Part shown: positions 18,760 through 28,622 of the stretch, piece by piece
Numbering within the stretch: position 1 is the first letter of the stretch
Layout of the letters: each line of letters opens with the position of its first letter
Made by a program: the position numbers and the translations under genes
Assembly: GCA_030434245.1 (NCBI GenBank)
Contig: JAUISX010000002.1
Span: 186,001-250,000 of the forward strand
Source: Porphyromonadaceae bacterium W3.11
GTDB lineage: Bacteria; Bacteroidota; Bacteroidia; Bacteroidales; Porphyromonadaceae
Direction: 5' to 3'
DNA length: 64,000 nucleotides
Notes under the pieces: model-generated
Database searches by the model: none
What the model was told of the DNA's origin: nothing
Seen by the model: the letters and a program-made list of their open reading frames with translations, nothing else

Positions 18760-19749
18760 TTATTTTTTTCTATACCCAATGTAGTCGGCTATCTGTAACA
18801 TCGCAACTTTATTCTCCCCATCAGGTATAACCTTTGTGAGTATTTCTTTAGCCGCATCAATTTTTTCCTTCATTATCCTTTCGGCATACTCTATTCCCCC
18901 TTTTCGTATCGTGAAGTCAATGATATAATTAATCTCTTTGCTTTTTAGATCTCTGTGGCGAAGTAATTTTTTCACTTTCTCCGCCTCACTATCATTGTCA
19001 CTAAGTGCATAAATTAATGGCAAGGTTACTTTATGCTCCATCACGTCCTGACCCGCAGGCTTCCCAAGATTTTTAGTAGGTAGAAAGTCGAATATATCAT
19101 CCCTGATCTGAAAAGCTATACCTAGTAATTCGCCAGCTTCTCCGATGCTCTCCTTCGTCTCTTCGTCTTCTACTCCGGATAGAGAAGCCCCAATCTGCAT
19201 ACTTGCTTTGATGAGAGATGAGGTCTTACGCCGTACTATTTTATAGTAATTTTCCTCAGAAAAATTACCCAATTCAGCGACATCCATTTGGAATATCTCC
19301 CCTTCTGATAGTAATTTGCCGAGCGATATCAATTGAGTCACAACCTCTTTGTTATTGGTCATCATCGCTTGGATCATCGCAGAGGATAAGACGTAATCAC
19401 CGATAAGAATGGCCTTACGATTGCCAAATATAGCATTCATAGAGGGCACCCCACGGCGAAGATAACTTTCGTCCACCACATCATCGTGAATAAGTGTAGA
19501 GATATGAAACATCTCTATAAATACACTACCATTGATGAGTTGGTCTGTTATTGGGGCAAATGATCCACCCACAAGCATTAATAGTAGGGGACGAATCCTC
19601 TTGCCTTCTCCTCTTTTTAGTAAGTCAATAGCTTTCTTTAATGTAGGAGAGACACTATTGAGAGATTCATAAAAAATCTCATCAAAGCGTACCATTCCAT
19701 CACGGATAGGTTCTGGAACCATTGCCATTAGGGAATCATTTTTACTCAT
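18760..19749 (-). CDS. Polyprenyl (octaprenyl-type) diphosphate synthase
   Basis: 329 residues. It condenses isopentenyl diphosphate onto an allylic diphosphate, probably making the quinone side chain. The first aspartate-rich motif is LIHDDVVDESYLRRG (DDxxD, about residues 88-92), and the second is IRDDIFDF (about 216-220). GKRIRPLLLML and the residues before the first motif (small residues rather than bulky aromatics) suggest a long-chain product, as in IspB. Chain length cannot be fixed from sequence alone. It lies 42 bp after mutS in an apparent operon. Confidence 0.88.
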   Translation of the reverse strand: MSKNDSLMAMVPEPIRDGMVRFDEIFYESLNSVSPTLKKAIDLLKRGEGKRIRPLLLMLVGGSFAPITDQLINGSVFIEMFHISTLIHDDVVDESYLRRGVPSMNAIFGNRKAILIGDYVLSSAMIQAMMTNNKEVVTQLISLGKLLSEGEIFQMDVAELGNFSEENYYKIVRRKTSSLIKASMQIGASLSGVEDEETKESIGEAGELLGIAFQIRDDIFDFLPTKNLGKPAGQDVMEHKVTLPLIYALSDNDSEAEKVKKLLRHRDLKSKEINYIIDFTIRKGGIEYAERIMKEKIDAAKEILTKVIPDGENKVAMLQIADYIGYRKK

Positions 19750-19791
19750 AGCCCTTTATCTCTAATATAGTTAGCTCTTTCAGCATATTTA

Positions 19792-22419
19792 TTATTCATC
19801 TTTCCCTCCAGTCAAAAGCCTTTTAATACTATTCAGTTTATTTAATGCTTCTAATGGTGTCAGTCCATTGATGTCTAGTCCAAGAATCTCTTCTCTTACC
19901 TCTGATAGCAAAGGGTCATCAAGCTGAAAGAAACTGAGTTGCATCGGTCCTTCTTTCTTTTTCTGTGATGGTTGATTTTCCACCTCTGAAGTTTCTATCC
20001 TTACCCTTTGGCTTTCCAACTCACTAAGTATGTTCTCAGCCCTATCTATAATCTCCTTCGGCATACCAGCTAATTTAGCTACGTGGATACCAAAGCTATG
20101 TTCACTGCCTCCACGGACCAGTTTTCTTAGGAATATCACTTTCCCGTCACATTCATTAACTGATACGTTATAGTTTTTTACCCTTGGATAGAGCCCTTCC
20201 AATTCATTAAGTTCGTGGTAGTGCGTAGCAAAAAGGGTCTTCGCCTTTCCTACAGGATGTTCATGAAGATACTCTACAATAGCTCTAGCGATGGAGATAC
20301 CATCGTACGTGCTAGTACCACGCCCGAGTTCGTCTATAAGGATCAGACTCTTACCAGTCAAGCCATTTAGGATAGCAGCTGATTCTGTCATCTCTACCAT
20401 GAAAGTACTCTCTCCTCTCGAGATATTATCCGTAGCCCCTACTCTCGTAAATATTCGATCTACAATGCCTATACGAGCTGATGTTGCAGGTACAAAACTC
20501 CCTATCTGAGCTAGGAGGGTGATGAGTGCGGTCTGCCTAAGCAAAGCTGACTTACCACTCATATTTGGTCCTGTGATGACGATGATCTGCTGCTCCTTGG
20601 TATCTAAGTAAGTATCGTTAGGTATGTACTGTTCGCCTGGAGGCATCAACTTCTCTATCACTGGGTGACGGCCATCCTTGATATCTATGATATCACTATT
20701 ATCTACAGTAGGACACTTATAGGAGTAATTCTCTGCTGTTGTAGCAAAGCTAAGCAGAACATCTATCTCCGAAAGCTTCGAGGCATTACTCTGGAGTACC
20801 GTGATATAGGTTAGAACAAATGCCATCAACTGCTGGTATAGTTCGTTCTCGAGGACTTGTATCTTCTCCTCAGCCCCTAGTATCTTCTGCTCATATTCCT
20901 TAAGTTCAGGAGTGATGTATCGCTCTGCAGAGACGAGTGTCTGCTTCCGAATCCATTCTTCAGGGACTTTGTCCTTATGTGCATTGGTGACCTCGATGTA
21001 GTATCCAAAAACATTATTGAATGCTATTTTTAGGCTAGGAATCCCTGTGGCTTCACTTTCTCTATTCCTCAACTGTACGAGGTATTCCTTTCCCCCTCCT
21101 ACTATTTCACGCAGTTCGTCTAATTTACTATTAACACCCTTAGCAATTACTTTCCCCTTACCCAGTTGGATAGGAGTATCTTCGTCAATGCTCTTCTCAA
21201 TCTTCTCCGCCAACTCCTCGCATGGGTCTAGGGCTAGCCCTAGCTCTTTCACGTCATTCTCTTCGGCAGAGAGTAGCATTTGCATAATAGGATGAATAGC
21301 CCTTAGTCCTAGTGCTACTTGTCTTAGCTCACGAGGATTGATACGATTGACTGCGACCTTACTTGCCAATCGCTCCATATCCCCTACTTCGCTTAGTAAC
21401 TCTCTGAGGTTTATTCGTAAGTCTTTTTGTGCCAGAAAAGTCTTTACAGCAGATTGACGCTTTTTGATCTCATTGGCATCTAGTAATGGAAAGACCATCC
21501 ACCGCTTCAATAGTCGACCACCCATAGGGGTGAGTGTATCATCCATGATGTTAATCAGGGTGACACCTTCTTCTGAGAGAGGTTGAAGGATCTCCAGATT
21601 ACGGAGAGTGAAGCGATCTAGCTGTACATACTTATTCTCCTCTATCTTCCTCAAGGCTGTGATGTGCTTTATCTCAGAGTGGTGGGTCGCTTCCAGATAA
21701 TAAAGGATAGCCCCAGCGGAGATAATGGAGAGAGGATTTCGGTCTATACCAAAGCCCTTAAGATGATGTACCTCAAAATGCTTAATCAGTCGTTCCTTAC
21801 CATAATCCTCAGTGAAGACCCAGTCCTCTAGGGGAAAGAGATTTAGCTTATCACCAAAACGCTGCTGTATCTCTATTTCGGTGCCCCGCTTTATAAGGAC
21901 CTCTTTTGGCTGAAAGTTAGTGATCAACTTATCTATATCGCTAACCGTTCCTTCGCTTGTCGCAAACTCTCCCGTTGAAAGGTCCAGCAAACTTACACCC
22001 GCTTTGCCCCCACCTAATACTATTGCTGCTAGGAAGTTATTAGCATTAGCCTCAAGTACATTGTCATCCATCGTCAGTCCTGGAGTCACCACCTCCGTAA
22101 CTGCACGCTTCACTAATTTCTTTGTGAGCTTAGGATCTTCTATCTGATCGCAGATAGCCACTCTCTTGCCCTGCCTTACAAGCTTAGGTAGGTAGGTGTC
22201 AAGAGCATGGTGAGGAAAGCCTGCAAGTGGTACATTACTAGCCCCTCCATTGGATCTCTTAGTAAGGGTGATGCCCAATAAGTTGGATGCTTTGATAGCA
22301 TCTTCACCGAATGTCTCGTAAAAGTCCCCTACCCTGAAGAGCAAAATAGCATCAGGGTACGTTTTCTTAAACTTTTTATACTGAGCCATCATTGGCGTTT
22401 CTGATACTTTACTAGCCAT
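19792..22419 (-). CDS. mutS: DNA mismatch repair ATPase MutS
   Basis: 875 residues. It recognises mismatches as a dimer and recruits MutL. The N-terminal mismatch-binding motif is intact: TPMMAQYKKFKK then LFRVGDFYETFGEDA, with the Phe-x-Glu (FYE) that contacts the mispair. The ATPase has Walker A GPNMSGKSALLRQ (about residue 617), STFMVEMTE, Walker B LILIDELGRGTSTYDG and the ATHYHEL switch. The C-terminal helix-turn-helix dimerisation region is present. It starts 10 bp after the PAP2 gene. Confidence 0.97.
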   Translation of the reverse strand: MASKVSETPMMAQYKKFKKTYPDAILLFRVGDFYETFGEDAIKASNLLGITLTKRSNGGASNVPLAGFPHHALDTYLPKLVRQGKRVAICDQIEDPKLTKKLVKRAVTEVVTPGLTMDDNVLEANANNFLAAIVLGGGKAGVSLLDLSTGEFATSEGTVSDIDKLITNFQPKEVLIKRGTEIEIQQRFGDKLNLFPLEDWVFTEDYGKERLIKHFEVHHLKGFGIDRNPLSIISAGAILYYLEATHHSEIKHITALRKIEENKYVQLDRFTLRNLEILQPLSEEGVTLINIMDDTLTPMGGRLLKRWMVFPLLDANEIKKRQSAVKTFLAQKDLRINLRELLSEVGDMERLASKVAVNRINPRELRQVALGLRAIHPIMQMLLSAEENDVKELGLALDPCEELAEKIEKSIDEDTPIQLGKGKVIAKGVNSKLDELREIVGGGKEYLVQLRNRESEATGIPSLKIAFNNVFGYYIEVTNAHKDKVPEEWIRKQTLVSAERYITPELKEYEQKILGAEEKIQVLENELYQQLMAFVLTYITVLQSNASKLSEIDVLLSFATTAENYSYKCPTVDNSDIIDIKDGRHPVIEKLMPPGEQYIPNDTYLDTKEQQIIVITGPNMSGKSALLRQTALITLLAQIGSFVPATSARIGIVDRIFTRVGATDNISRGESTFMVEMTESAAILNGLTGKSLILIDELGRGTSTYDGISIARAIVEYLHEHPVGKAKTLFATHYHELNELEGLYPRVKNYNVSVNECDGKVIFLRKLVRGGSEHSFGIHVAKLAGMPKEIIDRAENILSELESQRVRIETSEVENQPSQKKKEGPMQLSFFQLDDPLLSEVREEILGLDINGLTPLEALNKLNSIKRLLTGGKDE

Positions 22420-22429
22420 CCTATACTTA

Positions 22430-23668
22430 TCAATGAATTACGTAAGTCATCCCTAATCCAAAATCAATCCCACTCAACCCCCTTTTGTTTGTACGGCTAT
22501 AAGAGCGTGACACGGGTGCGTAATTATAGCCACTACTTAGCTGTACTGCGAAGTGATTAGCCGTTAGTAGTGTAGCCCCAATCCCGACTCTACCGACAGC
22601 ACCAGGAGATACGAAAGGGATGGAGTTACTTCTACTCTTCAATCCTTCTGATAGTCTTATTTCAGAAAGGTAACCGATGGATAAGTTACCATCCAACCAT
22701 AGTCGTCCACCCCAAAAGCCTTGCATAAAATCGGCTCCAACCATTACAGAATATCCATGAAGATACTCTCTGGGCTGAAGGTCGTTATTACTCGTGTGTA
22801 TATCTCCTGATAGACGGACACCTAATCGCTTGTATAGCGGGACTCTAGCCATTATACCTATGGTATTACCCAGTCCAGAAGCCTCATATCCAGAGGTCTT
22901 TGATAAGAGGGAGTTAAAGCCCTTTTGGACCGTAAGGAAGTATGGCGATTGCCAATCCTCTCTATAATAATCTAGTTCAAAACGTTCTAAGCCCCTACCC
23001 CATATCAAGTCATTTATCAAATAACCTACATAAGCTGAAAAAACGCCTACCCCAGCCCCAGTAACTACATCTGTAGCCCAATGCCTATCATTAGCCACAC
23101 GAGCTATCCCTACACCGCTGGCCAGTGTATATCCGATGGCTGATATCCATGGGTATTCTGCACCATACTCTGCGTCAAGAATAGTAGCAAATGTAAAGGC
23201 TGTGGCAGTATGAGCCGAAGGAAAAGCATAATCATCAGAATTATCCTGAGGTCTATGTCGCTTGATTAACTCTTTGCCAGCGAATGCTATCCCTGTAGAA
23301 AGTCCTACAGATAGTCCCTGAGCTGAGAGTGCTTCTAAATGACTGTTGCTGCGTCCTTCAATGCCTGCAAGCCTCATTCCCCATACAGCAAGTAGCGGAA
23401 CGGGTGTCACAAAGTCGTCAAGCCTATTATGGTATGAGGGTATGTATTGCTGGCGGATGCTCCTAACAGCATGGTCTTGCTTTAAATGGACTAGATCAAA
23501 AGCTACTATCGGGATCATAACTCCCACAGCTGTTTCTAGTGGAGTTCGATCCACCCACGTGGGTCGCTCTTGAGACCATGTATGGTGACGTAAGCTGTCG
23601 GCTTCTTGGGCCTTAGAAGCAGTTGTGAAGAATAGTGTTATAAAAAGTAGAGATATTAGCTTTCGCAT
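22430..23668 (-). CDS. PAP2-family phosphatase with C-terminal beta-barrel-like domain
   Basis: 412 residues. A signal peptide (LLFITLFFTTASKAQ) sends it out of the cytoplasm. The type-2 phosphatidic acid phosphatase motifs are complete: KRHRP (about 135-139), PSAHTATAF (about 151-159) and ARVANDRHWATDVVTG with the catalytic His (about 193). After about residue 230 the sequence becomes strand-rich and ends GIDFGLGMTYVIH, as in outer-membrane barrels. It may act on lipid A or undecaprenyl phosphates at the outer membrane; the substrate is not visible. It lies between mgsA and mutS with gaps of 12 and 10 bp. Confidence 0.85.
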   Translation of the reverse strand: MRKLISLLFITLFFTTASKAQEADSLRHHTWSQERPTWVDRTPLETAVGVMIPIVAFDLVHLKQDHAVRSIRQQYIPSYHNRLDDFVTPVPLLAVWGMRLAGIEGRSNSHLEALSAQGLSVGLSTGIAFAGKELIKRHRPQDNSDDYAFPSAHTATAFTFATILDAEYGAEYPWISAIGYTLASGVGIARVANDRHWATDVVTGAGVGVFSAYVGYLINDLIWGRGLERFELDYYREDWQSPYFLTVQKGFNSLLSKTSGYEASGLGNTIGIMARVPLYKRLGVRLSGDIHTSNNDLQPREYLHGYSVMVGADFMQGFWGGRLWLDGNLSIGYLSEIRLSEGLKSRSNSIPFVSPGAVGRVGIGATLLTANHFAVQLSSGYNYAPVSRSYSRTNKRGLSGIDFGLGMTYVIH

Positions 23669-23680
23669 ATAAGTTGAAAT

Positions 23681-24166
23681 TTAAGCCTTATCGTCCTCGT
23701 ATTGCTTCATGGATTTCTCAAACTCTTCTCTATCAAATTTGATATATTGCGGAGGTGTAGGCACATAGTCCTCCTCCCACATAGAGCTAGTAACCATAAG
23801 GTCGGCACTATACCTATTGCAAGCGATGGGCACATTATGAATACGGCATTGACGAAGCAACATATGTATGTCTGCTTCGTGAGGTAGTGCATTGAGGTCA
23901 TCCATAAGGAATATGGCCAAATTAACCTCCTGACGTACTACCATGGCTGCAATCTCAGCATCTCCACCGAGAGGACCGCTATTTTTACAATCAATATCAA
24001 TGTCATATCCCCGAGATTTGAAGGCACGCTGTATCATAGCACCTGTTGTTCCTGTGCAAACAATATTATGTTTACTCAGAAATTGAACATTATGAAGAGC
24101 CCACTCCACCATATCTACTTTTCTATAATCGTGTGCCACAAGGGCTATTGTTAGCTTATTCATCAC
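23681..24166 (-). CDS. mgsA: Methylglyoxal synthase
   Basis: 161 residues. Converts dihydroxyacetone phosphate to methylglyoxal and phosphate, a bypass of lower glycolysis when phosphate is short. LVAHDYRKVDMVEWA near the N-terminus, GTTGAMI, and the phosphate-binding SGPLGGDAEIAAMV (from about residue 63, with the catalytic Asp in GGD) are diagnostic, as is FLMDDLNALPHEADIHMLLR. The C-terminal extension of some 20 acidic residues is unremarkable. It is the first gene of the minus-strand run leading to mutS. Confidence 0.93.
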   Translation of the reverse strand: MMNKLTIALVAHDYRKVDMVEWALHNVQFLSKHNIVCTGTTGAMIQRAFKSRGYDIDIDCKNSGPLGGDAEIAAMVVRQEVNLAIFLMDDLNALPHEADIHMLLRQCRIHNVPIACNRYSADLMVTSSMWEEDYVPTPPQYIKFDREEFEKSMKQYEDDKA

Positions 24167-24204
24167 TTATAATCCTCCAAAATTTTAAAAATGTTACTTA
24201 TATA

Positions 24205-24212
24205 CAAAGATA
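24205..24212 (-). promoter_or_regulatory. -7 promoter element for the mgsA operon
   Basis: The minus strand reads TATCTTTG, an exact TAnnTTTG -7 box, 38 bp before the mgsA start codon. The -33 element about 20 bp further upstream is weak. Confidence 0.5.
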
Positions 24213-24655
24213 ATCATTTTGCGTCACTAATCCAGATAGCCCTACTTTATAGTCATGAGTTAGGTATAAGAATAGCCTTTCGGTATCTATATAACTTATT
24301 TCTACTAGTTTTGTTGCCTTAATCTGATACTCTTTGTTAGGTGCATTATAGGGGATCAAATGAATAGTATTTTTTAGAAGAAGACACATGAAGATACTGA
24401 GGCGAGATTCTTCATATATGAAACATTTCTTCTTCTCATACGAAAAAAATATTTTTGATATGAGAAGCTTTTCTCTTTTATATAACTAAAATTTTTCCAG
24501 CTATTAATTTTCCAAAATAGATATAATGGTATGGCGTTTGATACTTTTTATTACCCTCTTTATACCAATACTTTATAGCTTTATATTTATTTGATTTACA
24601 ACGGAGCTTTAAGTTTTTTCAAATGACATAGTATTTACAGGTAATCTAGGTAAAG
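24213..24655. other. Gene-less spacer with an inverted repeat
   Basis: AT-rich with no supported gene; a 63-codon minus frame (24198-24389) has no coding character. CTTCTCATA at 24432-24440 and TATGAGAAG at 24459-24467 form a 9-bp inverted repeat around an A/T-run. It resembles the element at 42496-42530. Confidence 0.5.
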
Positions 24656-24692
24656 AAAAAGCCCCACAACTAATCACAGGTTGTGGGGCTTA
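24656..24692 (-). terminator. Terminator of the TonB receptor/lipoprotein operon
   Basis: GCCCCACAAC (24661-24670) pairs with GTTGTGGGGC (24680-24689). On the minus strand the stem is followed by TTTTTC, which fits a rho-independent terminator 35 bp after the lipoprotein stop. Confidence 0.88.
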
Positions 24693-24723
24693 ACTATTTA
24701 GTTAATGAATACAATTTATTACA

Positions 24724-25827
24724 TTAGATATTAGGATCTACGTGACCAGCAGAAGTTCCCCATAGGCAATAGAATGCATCATATGTAGCTTGATCAAGAG
24801 TGATTTCCCAAGCCTTTGCCATACGTTTAATGAAATCTTTTTCAGCATCGTCTTCAAGTTGGTCAAATTTTGGTGCTATCTCCTCATCTTCTTCATTATA
24901 CACAGAAGTTTCAAGAGTCTCGTCAGGGCTACAGTATACAATGAAGTGAACATTAGTATTCAAATCCCAGAAGTCAGTACCTCTTTGCTCCTTACTTGGT
25001 GCTTTTGCTGGAGATGGAGTCTCTGTCTTTGAAAGAGTTTTCTTAGGGTCAAACTTACTTGTTCTTGAGTGCATAAGAGCGATTTCTACATCAAGTTCGT
25101 AGAACTTGCCTGCTAGCTCTTTTACATCCTCGAAGTTATTAAATCTTAAAACACCCTTAAATCCTCTTGGATCTTTTTCACCAATCAGTTTAATATCTTC
25201 TGGCTCCTTATTAGCCCAACTACCATTCCAAGGATCAGTATCCAAGTAGATATATTGCATGATATCTAGTGCACCATCTTTATCCTTAGGGATTTTTAGA
25301 GCTTCACCAGTTCCTTCAGCTGTCCATTCTCTGACACTTTTAGCCTGTGGAATGAAGAAGTGCTGATGGATTTTCTCCTGTCCATTGGTTAGGAATTGGT
25401 TAGTAATTTCTTCACCAGCCTTATTATAGTACTTGATGACAAGTGTATAAAATGGACTTGATGGTTGTTCTGGTATATCTTTATGGAAGTCTGTACCGCA
25501 TTTAACTTTAAAGCTTTTAGGGCTATCCTCAGCAGGTCCCCAACCGTGTTCCTTATCAAGGACATAAGTTATTTTCTGAGAAGTTGTGAAGAACTTAGTT
25601 TCTTCCATGTTACCATTCCCGTGCCATGTTGTAGGTCCATGGGTATGGCATTCTTGGAGAATAAATTCAGCCTTGTATGGATCTTCGTGAAGCTTATTCT
25701 CGGTCTGTTCTTTTGGAGGGGTTGGTTTCAGTGGGTCATTATTTTTCTGACCGCATGAAGCAAGTACAAGGGCTACGATGATTGTTGCAGCGATGTACCA
25801 TAGGTTTGTTTTAAAAAATGATTTCAT
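24724..25827 (-). CDS. Lipoprotein with a His/Cys motif, partner of a TonB receptor
   Basis: 367 residues. The SPII signal ends in VLASC (Cys25). A striking motif follows at residues 60-70, ECHTHGPTTWHG, with Cys60, His61, His63 and His69, which looks like a metal-binding site. More histidines occur in EKIHQHFFIP and ALMHSRTSKFD. I do not recognise a named family. The gene starts 21 bp after the TonB receptor gene, so the two are almost certainly co-expressed; such pairs usually have a surface lipoprotein that delivers ligand to the receptor. Zinc, another metal, or haem are possible ligands; this is inference. Confidence 0.75.
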   Translation of the reverse strand: MKSFFKTNLWYIAATIIVALVLASCGQKNNDPLKPTPPKEQTENKLHEDPYKAEFILQECHTHGPTTWHGNGNMEETKFFTTSQKITYVLDKEHGWGPAEDSPKSFKVKCGTDFHKDIPEQPSSPFYTLVIKYYNKAGEEITNQFLTNGQEKIHQHFFIPQAKSVREWTAEGTGEALKIPKDKDGALDIMQYIYLDTDPWNGSWANKEPEDIKLIGEKDPRGFKGVLRFNNFEDVKELAGKFYELDVEIALMHSRTSKFDPKKTLSKTETPSPAKAPSKEQRGTDFWDLNTNVHFIVYCSPDETLETSVYNEEDEEIAPKFDQLEDDAEKDFIKRMAKAWEITLDQATYDAFYCLWGTSAGHVDPNI

Positions 25828-25848
25828 AAATGGTATTTATTAAATGAA

Positions 25849-28179
25849 TTAAAATGACCATGTTAATCGCAATTTGACATTACGACCAAGGTCGTGAAAA
25901 TAGTATCTAAATCTATTTGTATAATCTTTGTATAGTTTGTTAAGCAGGTTTTCAGCAGTGACCTGAAGTGCCAACGTTTGCTTCTTTGGGAGTTGGTATG
26001 TCCCACAAAGGGACATATTGACAAGATGGTATGCAGGTGGTGTAAAGTCCACTAAATCCATTTCTGGTGAAAAGTTGTGCTGTTTAGCACAATAGATATG
26101 CTCTAGATCTGCCGAGAGAGTCAACCCGTCACCAACATTTAGATGTTGCTCTGATTGGATCCATTGGCGGAAACGTAGTGGTGCCACGTTAGGGACATAT
26201 AACTTGGACTTGGTAACGCCTACGGTCACACCGCATTGGGCTCCATAATAAAGTTTCTTTCCGAGAATATCCCAGCCAAACTTAGCGTCAATGCCTCTGA
26301 ATAGTGAATTTTCTTGTCGGTAATCAAAGATAGGGAATGTACCTGCTTGTGTTGTGAATCTCTTTCTATTGGTCGCTTGATATATGTAACCATCAACATA
26401 CTGTAGAAATCCCTCTACAGACCATCTCAACTTATCTGTATTCCCTTCTATAGAGAGTACCCATTTGTATCCTGTTTCAGGCTTTAAGTCGTGTTTTCCC
26501 TTAGAGAAGACACCAGAAGCCTTATCCACTCCTAAGCTATATCGCTCATAAACGTGTGGTGATCTTTGTAGAATGGATATGTCAGATACGATGGAGAAGA
26601 GGTCACTAAGCTTATAGGATATACCCATCTGCCCCCCGAGTAAGTTATGCTTAATGACACCATCATAGTAATCACCAGCAAAATCGTACCCAGCCGCTGA
26701 ATTAAAATAATTTTCCCAGCGAATGCCCCAGTCCATGGTTACCTTATTCCACTGCTTTTTTTGCCATCCGAATAGACTTGTTACGAACTCTACATAGTTA
26801 GGAATCATAGGGGTGACCCCTGTATCTTCAGGGTTATCATTTCTCGAAAATTGAAGTTCGGCACCTAGCTCAATTCTGCTACCCCACAGGTTGTAGTTAT
26901 CCCAAGTGAGGAGTGCATCGGAAGTCTTCAGTAACATGCTAAACTCAGGGACGTACGACCTATAGTTTCGGCGATTCTGATAGTCTTTGTGGATATTTAC
27001 TTGGTGAGATAAGTTTAGCATCAACTTTTGTGATGGCGTGAGCATATAGCTACTCTTCAGAGTCGCCAGAAAGTGCTTGATGTGAGAGTATGGATAGGTG
27101 ATATCTCTAGTGAAGGGATATATTAGCGATGGACGGCCTATTTTCAGACGCTCTTGGAAGAGTGATTCCGAACCGATCTGCCAAGCCAACATTCCACCAT
27201 CTTTATTATCAAAGTATGAGAATAGCAGATCCGAGAAGAGTCGTTTGCTTTGGTAACCAATGTGTGCAGTACCACTAATGACTCTACTACCTGTATTATT
27301 AAGTAAATAATCTGCAGTATGCTTATCTCCAGTGTTTTGTAGAGCTGTCTGAAGCTCCCATGCCCAGTGATTACTAATGCTTCCGTGAAGTGAAACCTTC
27401 CCTAATACGGAGCGTCCATTAGTAGCGTATGAGGTGCTTAAGTTACCACCGATAGGGGCTTCCCGATAATGGAGCTGAGGCACATCAACCTCTACCACTC
27501 CACCTAAAGCACCAGAGCCATGTTTGACGACTTCTGCACCCTTAATCACTCTGACATTTCCTGCCATGCTGAAGTCTAATTCTGGTGTTTGCTCTATTCC
27601 CCAGTTTTGACCAACATGTCGTATCCCATTATTCACAATCATCACGCGATTGCTATGCATTCCGTGTATCACCGGCTTGGACGCATTGGGTCCAGTGGAA
27701 AGGATTGATACTCCTTTTATCTTTGATATAGCTTCTGCCAAGGAATTACCTAGATTACTGGAGATCTCTTCAGTAGATAGATTTTCGCTGATGGCTAAGA
27801 CTTTTCTATTTTTTTTACTTGTAACGATAACCTCGCTTAGTGTTTCGCTCTTGGGATACAAGTCGATGAAGATTTGCTTGGGTGTTGATTGACCTTTCAG
27901 TTCTATTGACTTAATCTTTCGGCTCTCATACGATACATGGGTTATCTCGATTTCGTTACCACGAGAGAAATCCAGAAGTACCTTACCCTTATCGTCAGAG
28001 CTATAGCGAGTCTTCCCTATAGAAACAATGGCCTGTGGTATAGGATCTTGTGTATAAATATCACGGATTATGACGACTTTGCTCGGTGACTGTGCATGCA
28101 ATAAGCAACTGCTTTGTCCAACCAAAGTCATGATGATTAACATCAATGTGTTAATAGCCAGTTTTCTTTTTGTAAACAT
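25849..28179 (-). CDS. TonB-dependent outer-membrane receptor, probably metal or haem uptake
   Basis: 776 residues. It has a signal peptide (SSCLLHAQ), a carboxypeptidase-regulatory-like N-domain (about 33-115), a TonB-box-like SETLSEVIVTSKKN, a plug domain (LAEAISKIKGVSILSTG; IKGAEVVKHGSGALGGVVEVD) and a 22-strand-type barrel ending in RLTWSF. The SPHVYERYSLG and NRFRYYFHDLGRNVKL motifs resemble zinc receptors of the ZnuD type. With the downstream His-rich lipoprotein and a palindrome at the promoter, a metalloregulated uptake operon is likely. The exact substrate is not proven. Confidence 0.85.
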   Translation of the reverse strand: MFTKRKLAINTLMLIIMTLVGQSSCLLHAQSPSKVVIIRDIYTQDPIPQAIVSIGKTRYSSDDKGKVLLDFSRGNEIEITHVSYESRKIKSIELKGQSTPKQIFIDLYPKSETLSEVIVTSKKNRKVLAISENLSTEEISSNLGNSLAEAISKIKGVSILSTGPNASKPVIHGMHSNRVMIVNNGIRHVGQNWGIEQTPELDFSMAGNVRVIKGAEVVKHGSGALGGVVEVDVPQLHYREAPIGGNLSTSYATNGRSVLGKVSLHGSISNHWAWELQTALQNTGDKHTADYLLNNTGSRVISGTAHIGYQSKRLFSDLLFSYFDNKDGGMLAWQIGSESLFQERLKIGRPSLIYPFTRDITYPYSHIKHFLATLKSSYMLTPSQKLMLNLSHQVNIHKDYQNRRNYRSYVPEFSMLLKTSDALLTWDNYNLWGSRIELGAELQFSRNDNPEDTGVTPMIPNYVEFVTSLFGWQKKQWNKVTMDWGIRWENYFNSAAGYDFAGDYYDGVIKHNLLGGQMGISYKLSDLFSIVSDISILQRSPHVYERYSLGVDKASGVFSKGKHDLKPETGYKWVLSIEGNTDKLRWSVEGFLQYVDGYIYQATNRKRFTTQAGTFPIFDYRQENSLFRGIDAKFGWDILGKKLYYGAQCGVTVGVTKSKLYVPNVAPLRFRQWIQSEQHLNVGDGLTLSADLEHIYCAKQHNFSPEMDLVDFTPPAYHLVNMSLCGTYQLPKKQTLALQVTAENLLNKLYKDYTNRFRYYFHDLGRNVKLRLTWSF

Positions 28180-28318
28180 AGCTCAATGTGTATGGTCCTT
28201 GAAATCATTTTGAACCCACTGGAATCAGGATGTCCAAGCAAGATTTCAAATCATAGGTAATATCGATGATGAAATATTACACTATATAAGTTAGTAAATT
28301 AGAGTATTTAATGATGAG

Positions 28319-28363
28319 CATTGCTTATTAGCAATGACTTTTTATTCATGTTTTGCAAAGTTA
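28319..28363 (-). promoter_or_regulatory. Promoter -7 box with downstream palindromic operator for the TonB receptor operon
   Basis: On the minus strand TAACTTTG (28363-28356) matches the -7 consensus. About 20 bp downstream, CATTGCT-TATT-AGCAATG (28319-28336) is a perfect 7-bp inverted repeat with a 4-base spacer. It would cover the first 15-30 transcribed bases, a good position for a repressor such as a Fur/Zur-type regulator. The -33 box is weak. The leader to the ATG at 28179 is then about 170 bases. Confidence 0.5.
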
Positions 28364-28614
28364 TAAAAAAACAAACATATAAGAAAATTATTTAGCTTTA
28401 TTTTTTATCAAATATTATTTTACGAGTGCTTATCTGTTATTTTATCTTATAATCTTTGTTATGGATTCTTTCTTTGGGCCTAGAGTATATTAGAGGGCTG
28501 CTTTACTACTGGAGGGTATTCTATAGAGCGAGCATGATTGCAATTTTTTTGAGGAATGTTTTGGATACGTATTTTTATTCGTACGCTTTTTCATCTTCTT
28601 TCCTAGAGGTTTTT
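28364..28614. other. Gene-less AT-rich spacer before IS256 copy 2
   Basis: I see no gene here. A 63-codon plus frame from 28456 runs into the IS and has no recognisable content. Confidence 0.4.
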
Positions 28615-28622
28615 TATTTAAT

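Noticed and set aside
24198-24389. 63-codon minus frame upstream of mgsA
   Set aside because: It overlaps the mgsA promoter and has no coding character.
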